Numbered from the stretch's first letter, positions 1 to 10,199 are shown. The stretch: 64,000 nt of DNA from Tsuneonella flava (GCF_002870965.1 NZ_PHSO01000004.1:186001-250000); one strand, 5' to 3'. A program made the numbers and translations. The notes: a model not told the origin generated them from the sequence alone.

Positions 1-1116
1 GATATAGGCTTTGAGGAAGTCGACCCGCTTAACTTTATGACGTTCAGCAAGGCGCAGCATCTGGCCGCCCAGGGCGGTCAGGCGGCGGTTGAATGCATAA
101 AGGTTGTCGACCAGGAATTCGATCTTACTCGCGTGAAACTGAACGCTTTCGACCTCTGCGGTCAGCTGTTCGCGAAGTTCCTCGTATTTCTTTTCCTTTG
201 CTGCCGGAAAATCTTCGCCCCGGCCGAGTACGTCGACGCGTTCAGCCTGAAGTTTTTCGAATTTCTTGAACAGGTCGGTAATACGCGCGAAGCGTTCCAG
301 AGCGTCCGGCTTGAGCGCAGCTTCCATTTGCGCGAGCGACAAAGTATTGTCCTCGTCGTCCTCTTCTTCGCGCCGCTTGGATGAGCCTTCCTCGCCATCT
401 TCATCATCGCTGTCGACATCGTCGTCGTCATCGTCATCGTCGTCGCGGATGCTGGGACCGGCGGTTTCTTCGGAGATTTCGCCGTCGTCGTCTTCAGCGC
501 CCTCTTCCATCTTGTCGACGGGGGGCTCTTTCGACAGCATGGCATCGAGATCGAGAATTTCGCGAAGCTGCATTTCCTCGGCATTGAGCGCTTCGGACCA
601 TTGGATAATCGCGTGAAATGTAATCGGGCTTTCACATAGTCCGATGATCATCGTGTCGCGCCCGGCCTCGATGCGCTTGGCGATGGCGATTTCGCCTTCG
701 CGGCTGAGCAATTCCACCGCGCCCATTTCGCGCAGGTACATTCGCACCGGGTCATCGGTGCGCTCGACAGTTTCTTTCTTTTTGGCAGCAGCGGGTTTTG
801 CCTTGGTGGCAGTGCCGCCATCTTCGCTGTCATCATTATCGTCAGAAGAATCGAGTGCGTCCACACCTTCGTCGGAGTCACTATCCTCTTCGGCGTCTTC
901 GTCTTTTTCAACGATATTGACGCCCATTTCGCTGATGGCGGACATGACGTCCTCGATCTGCTCTGACGAAAGCTGATCCTGCGGGAGCGCTTCGTTGAGC
1001 TCGTCGACTGTCACGTATCCGCGGCGCTTGGCGCGCGTGATGAGCTTCTTGATCGAAGCTTCGTTGAGGTCGATGAGGGGGGCGTCGTCTTTGCCGTTAC
1101 CGTCGTCGCTTGCCAT
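1..1116 (-). CDS. rpoD: RNA polymerase primary sigma factor RpoD (partial, N-terminal 372 residues)
   Basis: Housekeeping sigma factor that directs core RNA polymerase to most promoters. Only the N-terminal part is here; the frame is open to the window edge, so regions 2-4 are outside. Region 1.1 spans about residues 1-70. After a Lys/Ala-rich linker, region 1.2 starts with DDPVRMYLREMG at 121-132. The non-conserved region before region 2 carries an almost pure aspartate/glutamate tract around residues 215-240, followed by a Lys/Arg/Glu stretch. The ATG lies 11 nt after the dnaG stop, so the two are probably co-transcribed as in the classical macromolecular-synthesis operon. Assignment is secure; the acidic tract is longer than I expect for this family. 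Confidence 0.97.
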   Translation of the reverse strand, partial: MASDDGNGKDDAPLIDLNEASIKKLITRAKRRGYVTVDELNEALPQDQLSSEQIEDVMSAISEMGVNIVEKDEDAEEDSDSDEGVDALDSSDDNDDSEDGGTATKAKPAAAKKKETVERTDDPVRMYLREMGAVELLSREGEIAIAKRIEAGRDTMIIGLCESPITFHAIIQWSEALNAEEMQLREILDLDAMLSKEPPVDKMEEGAEDDDGEISEETAGPSIRDDDDDDDDDVDSDDEDGEEGSSKRREEEDDEDNTLSLAQMEAALKPDALERFARITDLFKKFEKLQAERVDVLGRGEDFPAAKEKKYEELREQLTAEVESVQFHASKIEFLVDNLYAFNRRLTALGGQMLRLAERHKVKRVDFLKAYI

Positions 1117-1127
1117 CTGGTTCCGTA

Positions 1128-3023
1128 TCAATCCGTTGTCTCGTCCGCTTCGCTGTTCCCGCCAGCTTGCGGATCGCCTGAATTATCATGAGCCGCGCCG
1201 GCGGCCCGCTTGCTTGCCATTTGCCCGAGTCGCTGCTGATTTTCCAGCATTCGTTCTCTCAGGCGCTTTTGTTCGGCAAACGCGCCCTCGGGATCGATAG
1301 CAAATCGCGCTGTTGCCGCGGAAATGGCGGCTTCCAACGCAGGCCTTTCGACCAGCAACGATATGGCTTCAGCCAAGACTTCGCGCGCCTCGTGCGGATC
1401 GGTTCCTTCTCTAAGGAAGGCAAAACGGGCTTTATCCAGTGGCGCGGATAGACCAGCGGGTGCTGATATGGGCGTTTTTGCGCCGGGATCAAGCATCTCT
1501 GCAGCTTCTATCAACGAATCCAGAGCAGGGCCGATCTTTTTATCAGCAACAGCAAAGCGTGACAGTTCGTCAGCGTGGGCAGTAATCTGGTCAGGAAAAC
1601 GCAGTAATCCGGCAAGAACAGCCGAAGCGAGTATATCCCGAGATCCACCTTCGATTACTTTGCGGAGCCTGTTGGCTGCCTCTGGCGAAAGGGGGGGCGG
1701 AGCTGACTTGGTAAATCCGCTTTTCCAATCGCGTTGCGCACGGGCAGGGCGGGGCGCGCGGGGAGGAAAAGCGAACGCAGAAAATTTCTCCAGCAACTCG
1801 CGGCGATAGAGAGCTTTGATGTCAGAATGTTCGATGGCATCGACATGGGCCATCAGCCGTGCCTTCAGCCCTGCCTTGTCTTCCGGTGTATGGAGTGGCT
1901 GAGCATCGCGTTCGGCATTCCACAAAGTATCGAGAAGTGTGCTTGGAGAATGAAGCAGGTCATCCATCGCCTGAATGCCGCTAAGCTTTATCAGGTCATC
2001 CGGGTCGAGCCCCGCTGGTAAGTGAACGATTCCCAGTGACTTGCCCGGCTGCAACAAAGGTAAAGCCCGCGCAATCGCACGCATCGCCGCCCGCTGGCCC
2101 GCACTATCGCCATCGAAGCATAAAATCGGTGTGTCGACCATGCGCCACAACAAGCCAAGCTGGCGTTCGGTCAGGGCCGTGCCCATCGGGGCAACCGCGT
2201 CCTCTATCCCGGCTGCGGACAGCGCGATCACATCCATATAACCTTCGACAACGATAACCCGATTGGTCTGGCGACTGGCGGGACCGGCGCGATGCAGGTT
2301 ATATAGTGTGCGCCCTTTGTCGAATAACGGTGTGTCAGGACTGTTGAGGTATTTCGGGGCTTTCGTGTCGCTGTCGAGAATTCGCCCGCCGAATCCGATC
2401 ACGCGACCACGTGCGTCCTGAATTGGCAGCATAAGCCTGTCACGAAAACGGTCGTAAGGCTCCTTGTCATCGACAGCGATACGCAGGCCAGCTTCGATCA
2501 GCAGCGGCTCTTCGAAATGCGACAGCGCCGCTTTCATGGCTTGCCGATCAACCGGCGCGTAGCCAAAACCGAAGCGCTCCAACGTGCGCGAATTGAAACC
2601 GCGCGAAGCCAAATAATCGCGCGCCCTGGTTCCACGTTCACCCGTAAGATTGGCAACGAACCATTGCTGTGCCGCTTCGCAAACATCGTTGAGCGTGGCG
2701 CGCTGTTCAGCCTGTTGCGCGGCGCGCGGATCAGGGGCGGGGACTTCCATCCCGGCTTCCGCGGCCAATTCCTTGACCGCATCCATGAATGACAGGCCAC
2801 GCTGATCGGTCATCCAGCGGATGACATCGCCATGCGCCCCGCATCCGAAGCAGTGATAGAAGCCCTTTTGATCCGAAACGGTAAAGCTGGGCGACTTCTC
2901 ATTGTGGAATGGGCAGCAGGCTTTCCATTCATGCCCCGCCTTCTGTAGCTTGGTCGTGCGCGAAATAACGCTGGACAGCGTTATCCGCGCACGCAGTTCG
3001 TCAAGCCACTGAGGTGAAAGCAT
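1128..3023 (-). CDS. dnaG: DNA primase DnaG
   Basis: Makes RNA primers for the replication fork and works with the replicative helicase. The N-terminal CHC2 zinc-binding module uses C37, H40, C58 and C61 (CPFH, then CFGC). The TOPRIM catalytic core follows, with VVEGYMD near residue 260 and CFDGDSAG near 305 as metal-binding acidic motifs. The C-terminal third, about 430-631, is the less conserved helicase-interaction part and is rich in Ala and Arg. The length of 631 residues is slightly above the E. coli enzyme. It sits between a YqeY gene upstream and rpoD downstream on the same strand; rpsU, which precedes dnaG in enterobacteria, is absent here. Confidence 0.97.
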   Translation of the reverse strand: MLSPQWLDELRARITLSSVISRTTKLQKAGHEWKACCPFHNEKSPSFTVSDQKGFYHCFGCGAHGDVIRWMTDQRGLSFMDAVKELAAEAGMEVPAPDPRAAQQAEQRATLNDVCEAAQQWFVANLTGERGTRARDYLASRGFNSRTLERFGFGYAPVDRQAMKAALSHFEEPLLIEAGLRIAVDDKEPYDRFRDRLMLPIQDARGRVIGFGGRILDSDTKAPKYLNSPDTPLFDKGRTLYNLHRAGPASRQTNRVIVVEGYMDVIALSAAGIEDAVAPMGTALTERQLGLLWRMVDTPILCFDGDSAGQRAAMRAIARALPLLQPGKSLGIVHLPAGLDPDDLIKLSGIQAMDDLLHSPSTLLDTLWNAERDAQPLHTPEDKAGLKARLMAHVDAIEHSDIKALYRRELLEKFSAFAFPPRAPRPARAQRDWKSGFTKSAPPPLSPEAANRLRKVIEGGSRDILASAVLAGLLRFPDQITAHADELSRFAVADKKIGPALDSLIEAAEMLDPGAKTPISAPAGLSAPLDKARFAFLREGTDPHEAREVLAEAISLLVERPALEAAISAATARFAIDPEGAFAEQKRLRERMLENQQRLGQMASKRAAGAAHDNSGDPQAGGNSEADETTD

Positions 3024-3098
3024 ACGAGCAGTATTGCGCTACCCACTCCCGGAAGTCGAGCGGTGCCGGCAAATTTCGCTGGGCAGGCCGATGTTCAT

Positions 3099-3551
3099 TC
3101 AGCTCAGCGAATCTTTCACCCATCCGCTTGCCTTGCCCATGTCGAGCTGGGTTCCGTGGCGAGCCTTCAGTTCAGCCATCACCCGGCCCATATCCTTCAT
3201 GCTGTCTGCCCCAAGTTCAGCCTTTATGGCCTCGATCTTCGCCTTCGTTTCCTCTTCCCCCATCTGTGCGGGGAGGAATTCTTCGATCACGGACAGTTCG
3301 GCAGCTTCCTTTTCGGCCAGTTCGTCGCGTCCGCCATCGCGATACATCTGAATCGATTCGCGGCGCTGCTTGGCCATTTTTTGAAGGACATCGATAATCA
3401 CGGCATCGTCATCGCCTGCAGCTTTGCCCGTTCGCAGCTCGATATCGCGATCTTTCACTTTGGCGAGGATCAGGCGTACTGCGGCGAGACGCTCTTTCTC
3501 GCCTCCCTTCATCGCTGCAATCTGGGCCTGCTTGAGATCATCGCGAAGCAT
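3099..3551 (-). CDS. GatB/YqeY domain-containing protein
   Basis: Stand-alone YqeY protein of 150 residues, related to the tail domain of the GatB subunit of the tRNA amidotransferase; its cellular role is not settled. Family signatures include MLRDDLKQAQIAAMK at the start, KERLAAVRLI, and GRVMAELKARHG near the C-terminus. I chose the ATG at 3551 over an in-frame start 13 codons upstream because AGGAAAG sits 9 nt before it and known YqeY proteins begin at this residue. YqeY commonly precedes dnaG-rpoD in alphaproteobacteria, as here. It is divergent from carA across about 150 bp that must hold both promoters. Confidence 0.93.
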   Translation of the reverse strand: MLRDDLKQAQIAAMKGGEKERLAAVRLILAKVKDRDIELRTGKAAGDDDAVIIDVLQKMAKQRRESIQMYRDGGRDELAEKEAAELSVIEEFLPAQMGEEETKAKIEAIKAELGADSMKDMGRVMAELKARHGTQLDMGKASGWVKDSLS

Positions 3552-3699
3552 CGTGTCGGTCTTTCCTGTGGAATGAGTAGTGTTGTTCACGCGCTTAGCC
3601 GGAATAAACGCGCTTGGACAGGTTGACGAGGCGCGTAAGCAGGCCTAGCGGCTGGGTCTTAGCGACATCGCCGGAAACCCCTGACTCGGAGCGCCCCAT

Positions 3700-4881
3700 A
3701 TGGCCGACCCCGCAACTTCTCGTGTGCAACCTGACGGAGCCACGGGAGTTCTCGTTCTAGCTGACGGAACAGTAATATGGGGCAGGGGTTTTGGAGCGAT
3801 AGGCAGTGCAGTTGGCGAAGTGTGCTTCAACACTGCAATGACCGGATATCAGGAGGTTATGACAGACCCCTCCTATGCCGCACAGATCGTGACTTTTACT
3901 TTTCCGCATATCGGCAATGTCGGTGCGAATGGGGAAGACATTGAATCGCATGTCGAGGGTGCTGTCGGTTGTGTGGTGCGCGAAGCGGTGACTCCACACT
4001 CGAATTTCCGCGCTGAGCAACAGTTTGACGAATGGATGGAAAAGAACGGGAAGATCGGCTTGTCCGGGATCGATACCCGTGCGCTGACTCGACGCATTCG
4101 CCAGTCTGGCGCCCCTAACGCGGTGATTGCACATGCGCCCGATGGAAAGTTCGATCTCCCCGCGCTGATTGGACGGGCGCAGGAATGGCAAGGGCTGGAG
4201 GGTATGGACCTCGCCCTTCGCGTAACCCGCGATAAGGATGAAAAATGGGGCGGAGGCCCTTGGGTGCTCGGTACAGGTTATGCCCGCGCTGCCTGGGACA
4301 ATCGCCCGCATGTCGTCGCTATCGATTATGGCGCGAAAGACAATATTTTCCGCAACCTGGTGAAGGCCGGCGCGCGAGTCACAGTTGTCCCTGCAAAAAC
4401 TTCGCTGGAGGCTATTCTCGCGCTTGATCCCGATGGAGTGTTTCTCTCCAACGGGCCGGGCGATCCGGCGGCGACGGGTGAATATGCGGTGCCGGTGATT
4501 CAGGCTTTGCTGGAGCGGGACATTCCGTTGTTCGGCATCTGCCTCGGTCATCAAATGCTCGCGCTGGCGGCAGGCGCGAAAACGGTGAAGATGCATCAGG
4601 GGCACCGGGGGGCTAACCATCCGGTTCAGCGCGTCGGGGAAAGCTGGGGCGAAACCCGCGATCTGGTCGAGATTACCTCGATGAACCACGGCTTTGCAGT
4701 CGACGCTGACAGTCTCCCCGCCGGGGTGGAGCAAACCCATGTATCGCTGTTCGACGGATCGAACTGCGGCATCGCTATCAGCGGCAAGAAGGCATTCGGT
4801 GTGCAGTATCATCCCGAAGCGAGCCCCGGCCCGCAGGATAGCTTCTATCTATTTGAGAAATTCGTGAGGATGTTGGGGTAA
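3700..4881 (+). CDS. carA: Carbamoyl-phosphate synthase small (glutaminase) subunit
   Basis: Hydrolyses glutamine and channels ammonia to CarB for carbamoyl phosphate, the precursor of pyrimidines and arginine. The N-terminal half is the CarA-specific domain ([27 protein letters not shown]). The C-terminal half is a class I glutamine amidotransferase with nucleophile Cys281 in GICLGHQ and the His371/Glu373 pair in YHPEA. At 393 residues it is full length. The start at ATG 3700 fits the family N-terminus. carB follows on the same strand after an 82 bp gap, so they form the usual carAB unit. Confidence 0.97.
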   Translation: MADPATSRVQPDGATGVLVLADGTVIWGRGFGAIGSAVGEVCFNTAMTGYQEVMTDPSYAAQIVTFTFPHIGNVGANGEDIESHVEGAVGCVVREAVTPHSNFRAEQQFDEWMEKNGKIGLSGIDTRALTRRIRQSGAPNAVIAHAPDGKFDLPALIGRAQEWQGLEGMDLALRVTRDKDEKWGGGPWVLGTGYARAAWDNRPHVVAIDYGAKDNIFRNLVKAGARVTVVPAKTSLEAILALDPDGVFLSNGPGDPAATGEYAVPVIQALLERDIPLFGICLGHQMLALAAGAKTVKMHQGHRGANHPVQRVGESWGETRDLVEITSMNHGFAVDADSLPAGVEQTHVSLFDGSNCGIAISGKKAFGVQYHPEASPGPQDSFYLFEKFVRMLG

Positions 4882-4883
4882 CA

Positions 4884-4952
4884 ATGTCCGATTGGATCGT
4901 GACTACCCCAGACTACAACCGGCCCGTGCGCTCTATCAGCGCGAAAATCTGA
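4884..4952 (+). CDS. Possible 22-residue leader peptide between carA and carB
   Basis: An ATG three bases after the carA stop opens a 22-codon frame (starting [11 protein letters not shown]) that ends 11 nt before the chosen carB ATG. GAGGA and GGGG upstream, inside the end of carA, could serve as ribosome binding sites. If translated, it would hand ribosomes from carA to carB, whose own ribosome binding site is weak. It has no recognisable homology to known attenuator peptides and may be chance. Treated as a candidate only. Confidence 0.25.
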   Translation: MSDWIVTTPDYNRPVRSISAKI

Positions 4953-4963
4953 GTACGAAACAA

Positions 4964-7900
4964 ATGCCCAAACGCACTGATATCTCATCCATCCTCGTAA
5001 TCGGTGCCGGGCCGATCGTAATCGGTCAGGCTTGCGAGTTCGATTATTCGGGCACGCAGGCGATCAAGGCTTTGAAGGAGGAGGGCTATCGCGTCATCCT
5101 CGTCAATTCCAATCCGGCGACGATCATGACCGACCCGGAATTTGCCGACGCGACCTATGTCGAGCCGATCACACCCGAAATAGTCGCCAAGATCATCAAG
5201 AAAGAGCGGCCCGATGCTGTGCTGCCGACGATGGGCGGGCAGACTGCGTTGAACTGTGCGCTGGCTCTTTTCAACGACGGCACTCTGGAAAAATTCGGCG
5301 TGCAGATGATCGGCGCCGATGCCGATGCGATCGACAAAGCGGAAAACCGCCAGCGTTTTCGCGAAGCGATGGATAAGATCGGATTGGAGTCGGCGCGCAG
5401 CGGCGTAGCCAATACGCTGGACGAGGCGTTTGCTGTGCTCGAACGCACCGGCCTGCCTTCGATCATCCGGCCCAGCTTCACCCTAGGCGGAACCGGTGGC
5501 GGTATCGCCTATAACAAGGCCGAATTCGAGCGGATCGTGCGCGAAGGGCTGGATGCCAGCCCCACCACCGAAGTGCTGATCGAGGAATCGCTGCTTGGCT
5601 GGAAAGAATATGAGATGGAGGTCGTGCGCGACCGGCACGACAACGCGATTATCATCTGCTCGATCGAAAATGTCGATCCGATGGGCGTGCACACCGGGGA
5701 TTCGATTACTGTCGCCCCCGCACTGACGCTGACTGACAAGGAATACCAGATCATGCGCTCCGCCAGCATTGCGGTGCTGCGCGAGATTGGGGTGGAGACT
5801 GGTGGATCGAACGTACAGTTCGCGGTCAACCCGAAAGACGGTCGCCTGATCGTGATCGAAATGAATCCGCGGGTTTCGCGTTCGTCCGCTCTGGCGTCGA
5901 AAGCCACGGGTTTTCCCATTGCGCGTGTCGCTGCGAAGCTGGCGGTCGGTTATACGCTGGATGAAATTACCAACGAAATCACTGGCGCCACTCCGGCAAG
6001 TTTCGAGCCGACCATCGACTATGTCGTGACCAAGATCCCGCGTTTTGCTTTCGAAAAATTCAAGGGCACCGACGCCTCGCTCTCCACGGCCATGAAATCG
6101 GTCGGTGAGGTGATGGCGATTGGGCGCAACTTTCAGGAATCGATGCAAAAGGCGCTTCGAGGGCTGGAAACGGGGCTGGACGGGTTCAATCGTCAGATCG
6201 ATCTGGAAGGCGCGACGAAAGATGCCATCACCGCTGCGCTCGCCAAACGGACTCCCGATCGTCTTTTGAATGTCGGGCAGGCGTTCCGTGAAGGTTTCAC
6301 GGTCGAAGATATTCAGCAAATCACCGGTTACGATCCCTGGTTCCTGCGCCAGATCGAAGAGATTATCGCTTGCGAAAAAGTCGTGATGGAACGCGGCTTG
6401 CCGAGCGACGCCGCGCAATTACGCCGCTTGAAGGCGATGGGTTTCTCCGACAAGCGGCTCGCGACCCTCGCGGTGCGCTCAGTCGGTGTTGCCGGAGGTC
6501 TGGGAGAAACACAGGCCCGGCGCTCAGGGTTGTTGCATGACACGCTGAGGGCGATGGCTGGAGCTACCAGCGAAGAAGAGGTGCGCGCTCTGCGCCACAA
6601 GCTTGGTGTGTTTCCAGTGTTCAAGAGGATCGATTCCTGCGCGGCGGAATTCGAAGCCATCACCCCCTATATGTATTCGACATACGAAGCCCCCAGCTTT
6701 GGGGAGCCTGAAGACGAGGCTGAACCGAGTGATCGGCGCAAGATTGTTATCCTTGGCGGTGGGCCGAACCGTATCGGGCAGGGCATCGAGTTCGATTACT
6801 GCTGCGTACACGCATGCTTCGCATTGAGCGAGGCGGGTTTCGAAACGATCATGGTCAATTGCAACCCGGAAACGGTCAGCACCGATTACGATACCTCCGA
6901 CCGCCTCTATTTCGAGCCGCTGACCGCGGAAGACGTGCTGGAGATTTTGCGGGTCGAACAACAGAACGGCGAGCTGGTCGGCGTGATCGTCCAGTTTGGC
7001 GGACAGACTCCGCTTAAGCTCGCGCAGGCGCTGGAAGACGAAGGGATTCCGATCCTTGGGACCAGCCCCGATGCCATCGATCTGGCGGAAGATCGCGAAC
7101 GTTTCGCCAAGCTGGTTGTTCAACTCGGCCTTAAGCAGCCTTTGAATGGCATTGCCAAAAGTCGGGATGAAGCCGCCGCAGTGGCGGCGCGTATCGGCTA
7201 TCCGGTGTTGTTACGCCCCAGTTATGTACTGGGTGGTCGGGCGATGGAAATCGTCGATAGTGAAGCCCAGCTTGACGACTATATCGCCACCGCGGTGAAT
7301 GTTTCGGGCGACAGCCCGGTGCTGGTCGACCAATATTTGCGCGATGCGATAGAGGCCGATGTCGATGCTCTGTGCGATGGAGTGGAAGTTCGTGTCGCCG
7401 GCGTCATGCAGCATATCGAGGAAGCCGGTGTACATTCGGGCGATAGCGCCGCGACGTTGCCGCCTTATTCGCTTTCGCCTGAAATCGTTTCTGAAATGGA
7501 ACGACAGGCGGAAGCACTGGCGCTGGCATTGGGCGTGCGCGGTTTGATGAACGTGCAGTTTGCCGTGAAAGACGGCGAAGTATACCTGATCGAAGTGAAC
7601 CCGCGTGCAAGCCGCACGGTGCCATTCGTTGCCAAAGCGATAGGGCAGCCAGTTGCCAAAATCGCCAGCCGGGTAATGGCAGGTGAAAAGCTGGCCGATT
7701 TCGAACCTTTCCGCCGCGATCTGGATTATATGGCCGTCAAGGAAGCGGTATTTCCGTTCACTCGTTTTGCCGGATCTGATCCTGCTTTGACGCCGGAAAT
7801 GAAGTCGACAGGGGAAGTGATGGGGATCGACCGCGATTTCCCGACCGCGTTCCTTAAATCGCAACTCGGTTCGGGTGCGACATTGCCCGATAGCGGAGTA

Positions 7901-8287
7901 CTCTTCGTATCGGTGAAGGATAGCGATAAGGCGATCATTCTTCCTGCGGTCAAAGACCTGATCGAACATGGCTTTTCAGTAATCGCAACCGGCGGTACAC
8001 AGCGTTATCTGGAAGAGCAGGGGCTTGCGGTCGAGCGTGTCAACAAAGTTGCGGAAGGGCAGCCGCATATTGTGGACAGGATCGTCGATCACGAAATCGC
8101 TCTGATCTTCAATACGACCGAAGGATGGCAATCGTTGCTCGATTCCAAATCGATCCGTGCGTCGGCTCTCGAATCGAAGACTCCATACTACACCACTGCC
8201 GCAGCCAGCCTTGCTGCGGCACGCGCAATTACGCAGGTTAGAGCAAGCCAGCTTGAAGTGCGACCGCTGCAAGACTATTATAGTTGA
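4964..8287 (+). CDS. carB: Carbamoyl-phosphate synthase large subunit
   Basis: Uses ammonia from CarA, bicarbonate and two ATP to make carbamoyl phosphate. The two homologous ATP-grasp halves are visible: the first opens with [13 protein letters not shown], the second with [14 protein letters not shown] near residue 600. The C-terminal MGS-like allosteric domain contains the ATGGT motif near 1010. At 1107 residues it is slightly longer than the E. coli protein. A TTG 24 codons upstream would lengthen the frame, but the ATG before PKRTDISS matches the conserved family start, so that was used. The neighbour greA is 101 bp downstream on the same strand. Confidence 0.97.
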   Translation: MPKRTDISSILVIGAGPIVIGQACEFDYSGTQAIKALKEEGYRVILVNSNPATIMTDPEFADATYVEPITPEIVAKIIKKERPDAVLPTMGGQTALNCALALFNDGTLEKFGVQMIGADADAIDKAENRQRFREAMDKIGLESARSGVANTLDEAFAVLERTGLPSIIRPSFTLGGTGGGIAYNKAEFERIVREGLDASPTTEVLIEESLLGWKEYEMEVVRDRHDNAIIICSIENVDPMGVHTGDSITVAPALTLTDKEYQIMRSASIAVLREIGVETGGSNVQFAVNPKDGRLIVIEMNPRVSRSSALASKATGFPIARVAAKLAVGYTLDEITNEITGATPASFEPTIDYVVTKIPRFAFEKFKGTDASLSTAMKSVGEVMAIGRNFQESMQKALRGLETGLDGFNRQIDLEGATKDAITAALAKRTPDRLLNVGQAFREGFTVEDIQQITGYDPWFLRQIEEIIACEKVVMERGLPSDAAQLRRLKAMGFSDKRLATLAVRSVGVAGGLGETQARRSGLLHDTLRAMAGATSEEEVRALRHKLGVFPVFKRIDSCAAEFEAITPYMYSTYEAPSFGEPEDEAEPSDRRKIVILGGGPNRIGQGIEFDYCCVHACFALSEAGFETIMVNCNPETVSTDYDTSDRLYFEPLTAEDVLEILRVEQQNGELVGVIVQFGGQTPLKLAQALEDEGIPILGTSPDAIDLAEDRERFAKLVVQLGLKQPLNGIAKSRDEAAAVAARIGYPVLLRPSYVLGGRAMEIVDSEAQLDDYIATAVNVSGDSPVLVDQYLRDAIEADVDALCDGVEVRVAGVMQHIEEAGVHSGDSAATLPPYSLSPEIVSEMERQAEALALALGVRGLMNVQFAVKDGEVYLIEVNPRASRTVPFVAKAIGQPVAKIASRVMAGEKLADFEPFRRDLDYMAVKEAVFPFTRFAGSDPALTPEMKSTGEVMGIDRDFPTAFLKSQLGSGATLPDSGVLFVSVKDSDKAIILPAVKDLIEHGFSVIATGGTQRYLEEQGLAVERVNKVAEGQPHIVDRIVDHEIALIFNTTEGWQSLLDSKSIRASALESKTPYYTTAAASLAAARAITQVRASQLEVRPLQDYYS

Positions 8288-8388
8288 AACAACCGCACTC
8301 CTCCCCAGACATTCAGACTGGTTTGTCGCCGTTTCTCTGAAGCGGCCCAGTACCGAATTGCCGCAGGGGAAGTTGAAGGAAACAGGGA

Positions 8389-8865
8389 ATGGCCACGATG
8401 GAAAAAGTTCCGATGCTTGCCGAGGGCTACGAGCGGCTGACTGCCGATCTTAAAACCCTGCGTGCAGAGCGTCCCAAAATTGTCGACGCGATCGAGGAAG
8501 CGCGTGCACACGGCGATCTGTCAGAAAACGCCGAATATCACGCCGCTAAAGAGCGGCAGGGTCAGGTAGAAGCGCAGATCGCCGAGTTGGAAGATCGCGT
8601 CAGCCGTGCACAGATTATTGATCCGACAGCGATGTCGGGCGACAAGATCGTGTTCGGCGCTACCGTTACTTTGCTCGATGAAAACGACAAACCAGTGAAG
8701 TACCAGATTGTTGGGCAGACCGAGGCAGACGCAAAGGTCGGTCGAATCAGCTACAATTCCCCACTCGGTCGCGCGCTGATCAGCAAGCAGGTGGGTGACG
8801 AAATCGAAGTCACCGTTCCTTCTGGCGACAAATTTTACCTCGTCGACAAGATCGAATTCATCTGA
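8389..8865 (+). CDS. greA: Transcription elongation factor GreA
   Basis: Rescues backtracked RNA polymerase by stimulating transcript cleavage through the secondary channel. The N-terminal coiled coil (about residues 8-75) carries the tip motif [10 protein letters not shown], whose acidic residues organise the catalytic metal. The C-terminal FKBP-like domain includes [14 protein letters not shown]. The 158-residue length is typical. AAGGAAACAGGG lies just upstream of ATG 8389; a second in-frame ATG three codons later is possible. A GC-rich hairpin follows the stop and separates the gene from a convergent DUF4170 gene. Confidence 0.96.
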   Translation: MATMEKVPMLAEGYERLTADLKTLRAERPKIVDAIEEARAHGDLSENAEYHAAKERQGQVEAQIAELEDRVSRAQIIDPTAMSGDKIVFGATVTLLDENDKPVKYQIVGQTEADAKVGRISYNSPLGRALISKQVGDEIEVTVPSGDKFYLVDKIEFI

Positions 8866-8876
8866 TCGATTGAGTG

Positions 8877-8897
8877 GGCGGGGCATGTTGCCCCGCC
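8877..8897. terminator. Hairpin between convergent greA and DUF4170 gene
   Basis: Nine-base-pair perfect stem (GGCGGGGCA with TGCCCCGCC) and a 3 nt loop, lying between two convergent stop codons. It can fold on either strand, so it probably ends both transcripts. The following T-run is poor. Confidence 0.6.
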
Positions 8898-8919
8898 ACC
8901 CATCTTGTACATGGTTGGC

Positions 8920-9162
8920 TCAGGCCCCCTCGGCTTCCGGGTCGAGCAGTTTGTGCAGATGCACAATCACATATTTCATTTCTGCATCGTCCACAGTGCG
9001 CTGCGCGGCGCCGCGCCATGCGTCCACCGCCGCCGTGTAGCTGGGAAATACGCCGACTACGTCAATTTCTTCGGGATTTTCGAATTCGAGCGTGCGAGGA
9101 TCGGTGACCCGACCACCCATTACCAGATGGAGTAACTGTTTGGACGTTGTGCCTTGCGTCAT
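8920..9162 (-). CDS. DUF4170 domain-containing protein
   Basis: Small soluble protein of 80 residues, unknown function, from a family I know mainly from alphaproteobacteria. Recognised by LLHLVMGGRV, GVFPSYTAAVDAWRG and MKYVIVHLHKLLDPE. I used ATG 9162, which has AGGT about 10 nt upstream, rather than an earlier in-frame ATG that would add a 36-residue basic tail unlike the family. It is convergent with greA and separated by 116 bp, including a terminator hairpin, from the membrane-protein operon behind it. Confidence 0.82.
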   Translation of the reverse strand: MTQGTTSKQLLHLVMGGRVTDPRTLEFENPEEIDVVGVFPSYTAAVDAWRGAAQRTVDDAEMKYVIVHLHKLLDPEAEGA

Positions 9163-9213
9163 CTTGGGACCTGTTAGCTTGGGAGAGGGAGAGGAGCCTC
9201 GCCCATAAGCAAA

Positions 9214-9244
9214 ACGGCACGTCAGGAAAAGCCCGACGTGCCGT
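9214..9244 (-). terminator. Intrinsic terminator of the four-gene membrane-protein operon
   Basis: Perfect 10 bp stem (ACGGCACGTC with GACGTGCCGT) with an 11 nt loop. Read on the minus strand it is followed by TTTTGC, placed 34 bp after the last stop codon of the operon ending at 9279. Confidence 0.7.
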
Positions 9245-9278
9245 AAAATGGTCGTATGTCGTAAGGGCAAGTTGTGGG

Positions 9279-9806
9279 TTAGTGGGTCAGTCGTTCGTGG
9301 ACCTTGCGTGCGATGCGATTAGCTTTCTTGCTGGCTTCGCGTTTCAATACGCGCGCGGTGTCGCTCGCTTCTCCGGCCAGATAGCCAGCCTCGCGACGTG
9401 CAGAGCGCGCATTATCTCCGATCGTATCTCCAATATCTTCGAGACGATCCTGTCCGATGCGGGCAGCCTGAGTGGCATTGTCCAACAACTGAGCGCCGTA
9501 AGCGATGCCCAATTCGGCCAACGCGCCGGCAAGCGCTGAACCGCGTTTGGCCGCTTTCTTACGAAGCCGACGACCTGGACCGGGGACGATCGCCGCAATC
9601 GTTGCCCCAACGACAAGGGCACCGGCAACAGTCGCCAACGGATGGGCCTTAACGAAATCGGTTGCCGTTTGCTGAGCGACCTTAGCCTGCTCTGCAAGAC
9701 TGCGCTGTTCGTTGCGGGCTTCAGCCGCTTCGACCTTTTCGCGCAACTCTGCCCGCTTTTCTTCTGGAGTCATGGCAGGTGCAGTTGGATAGGCATCGTC
9801 AGACAT
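9279..9806 (-). CDS. DUF883/ElaB-like membrane-associated protein
   Basis: 175 residues, function unknown. The N-terminal half (about 12-50) is charged and helical, probably coiled coil. A Gly/Ala-rich hydrophobic segment follows at about 54-78 (HPLATVAGALVVGATI), then a basic RRLRKKAAKRG patch and a long charged helix with many Arg and Lys to the end. This architecture resembles DUF883/ElaB-type proteins that associate with the inner membrane, and similar proteins are often stress-induced. It is the last gene of a four-gene operon; a 51 bp gap separates it from the preceding gene. The name is by architecture, not by a firm family match. Confidence 0.7.
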   Translation of the reverse strand: MSDDAYPTAPAMTPEEKRAELREKVEAAEARNEQRSLAEQAKVAQQTATDFVKAHPLATVAGALVVGATIAAIVPGPGRRLRKKAAKRGSALAGALAELGIAYGAQLLDNATQAARIGQDRLEDIGDTIGDNARSARREAGYLAGEASDTARVLKREASKKANRIARKVHERLTH

Positions 9807-9857
9807 CGGGATCGTTCCTGATTAAGCGGGTTCAGTAAAAAGTCGAGTGATGCCAAT

Positions 9858-10199
9858 TTAACGAATATGGGAGACAGATTGTTCCTCTTCTGGCAGAAAC
9901 TCATCGCCTCCTTCATACTCCTCATCCCCAAAAAAAAGGGTGATAATCGGATTACGCGCAAACCATAGCGCAATCGCGCCTAGCAGAGCGGCGAGGGCGC
10001 CTTTGTTATTATCGGCGACTTCTATCGCCTCTTCAAAAACGCCCAGTGCGCTATCGCTAATCCGGTCGGCGACGCGGTCCCCTACGCTTCGTGCTGCTAA
10101 ATCGGTTTTAATATTGGCAATGTCTGCCGTAACCACTGCCTTCGCGGCGTCGCGTATGGCGCGGTCCTGATACATGCGATCGTCAATGAAACCGCTCAT
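9858..10199 (-). CDS. Small membrane-anchored protein of unknown function
   Basis: 113 residues. The N-terminal 70 residues are a soluble helical part (MSGFIDDRMYQDRAIRDAAK, then VADRISDSALGVFEEAIEVA). A single hydrophobic stretch follows at about 73-95 (ALAALLGAIALWFARNPIIT), then a very acidic tail (FGDEEYEGGDEFLPEEEQ). I do not recognise a family. The ATG overlaps the stop of the preceding holin-X-like gene as ATGA, so translation is probably coupled. The in-frame upstream extension is excluded because it would lie inside the neighbour. Confidence 0.75.
   Translation of the reverse strand: MSGFIDDRMYQDRAIRDAAKAVVTADIANIKTDLAARSVGDRVADRISDSALGVFEEAIEVADNNKGALAALLGAIALWFARNPIITLFFGDEEYEGGDEFLPEEEQSVSHIR

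Noticed and set aside
3757-4812. 351-codon minus-strand frame opposite carA
   Set aside because: Shadow of carA; no homology and no sensible protein pattern.
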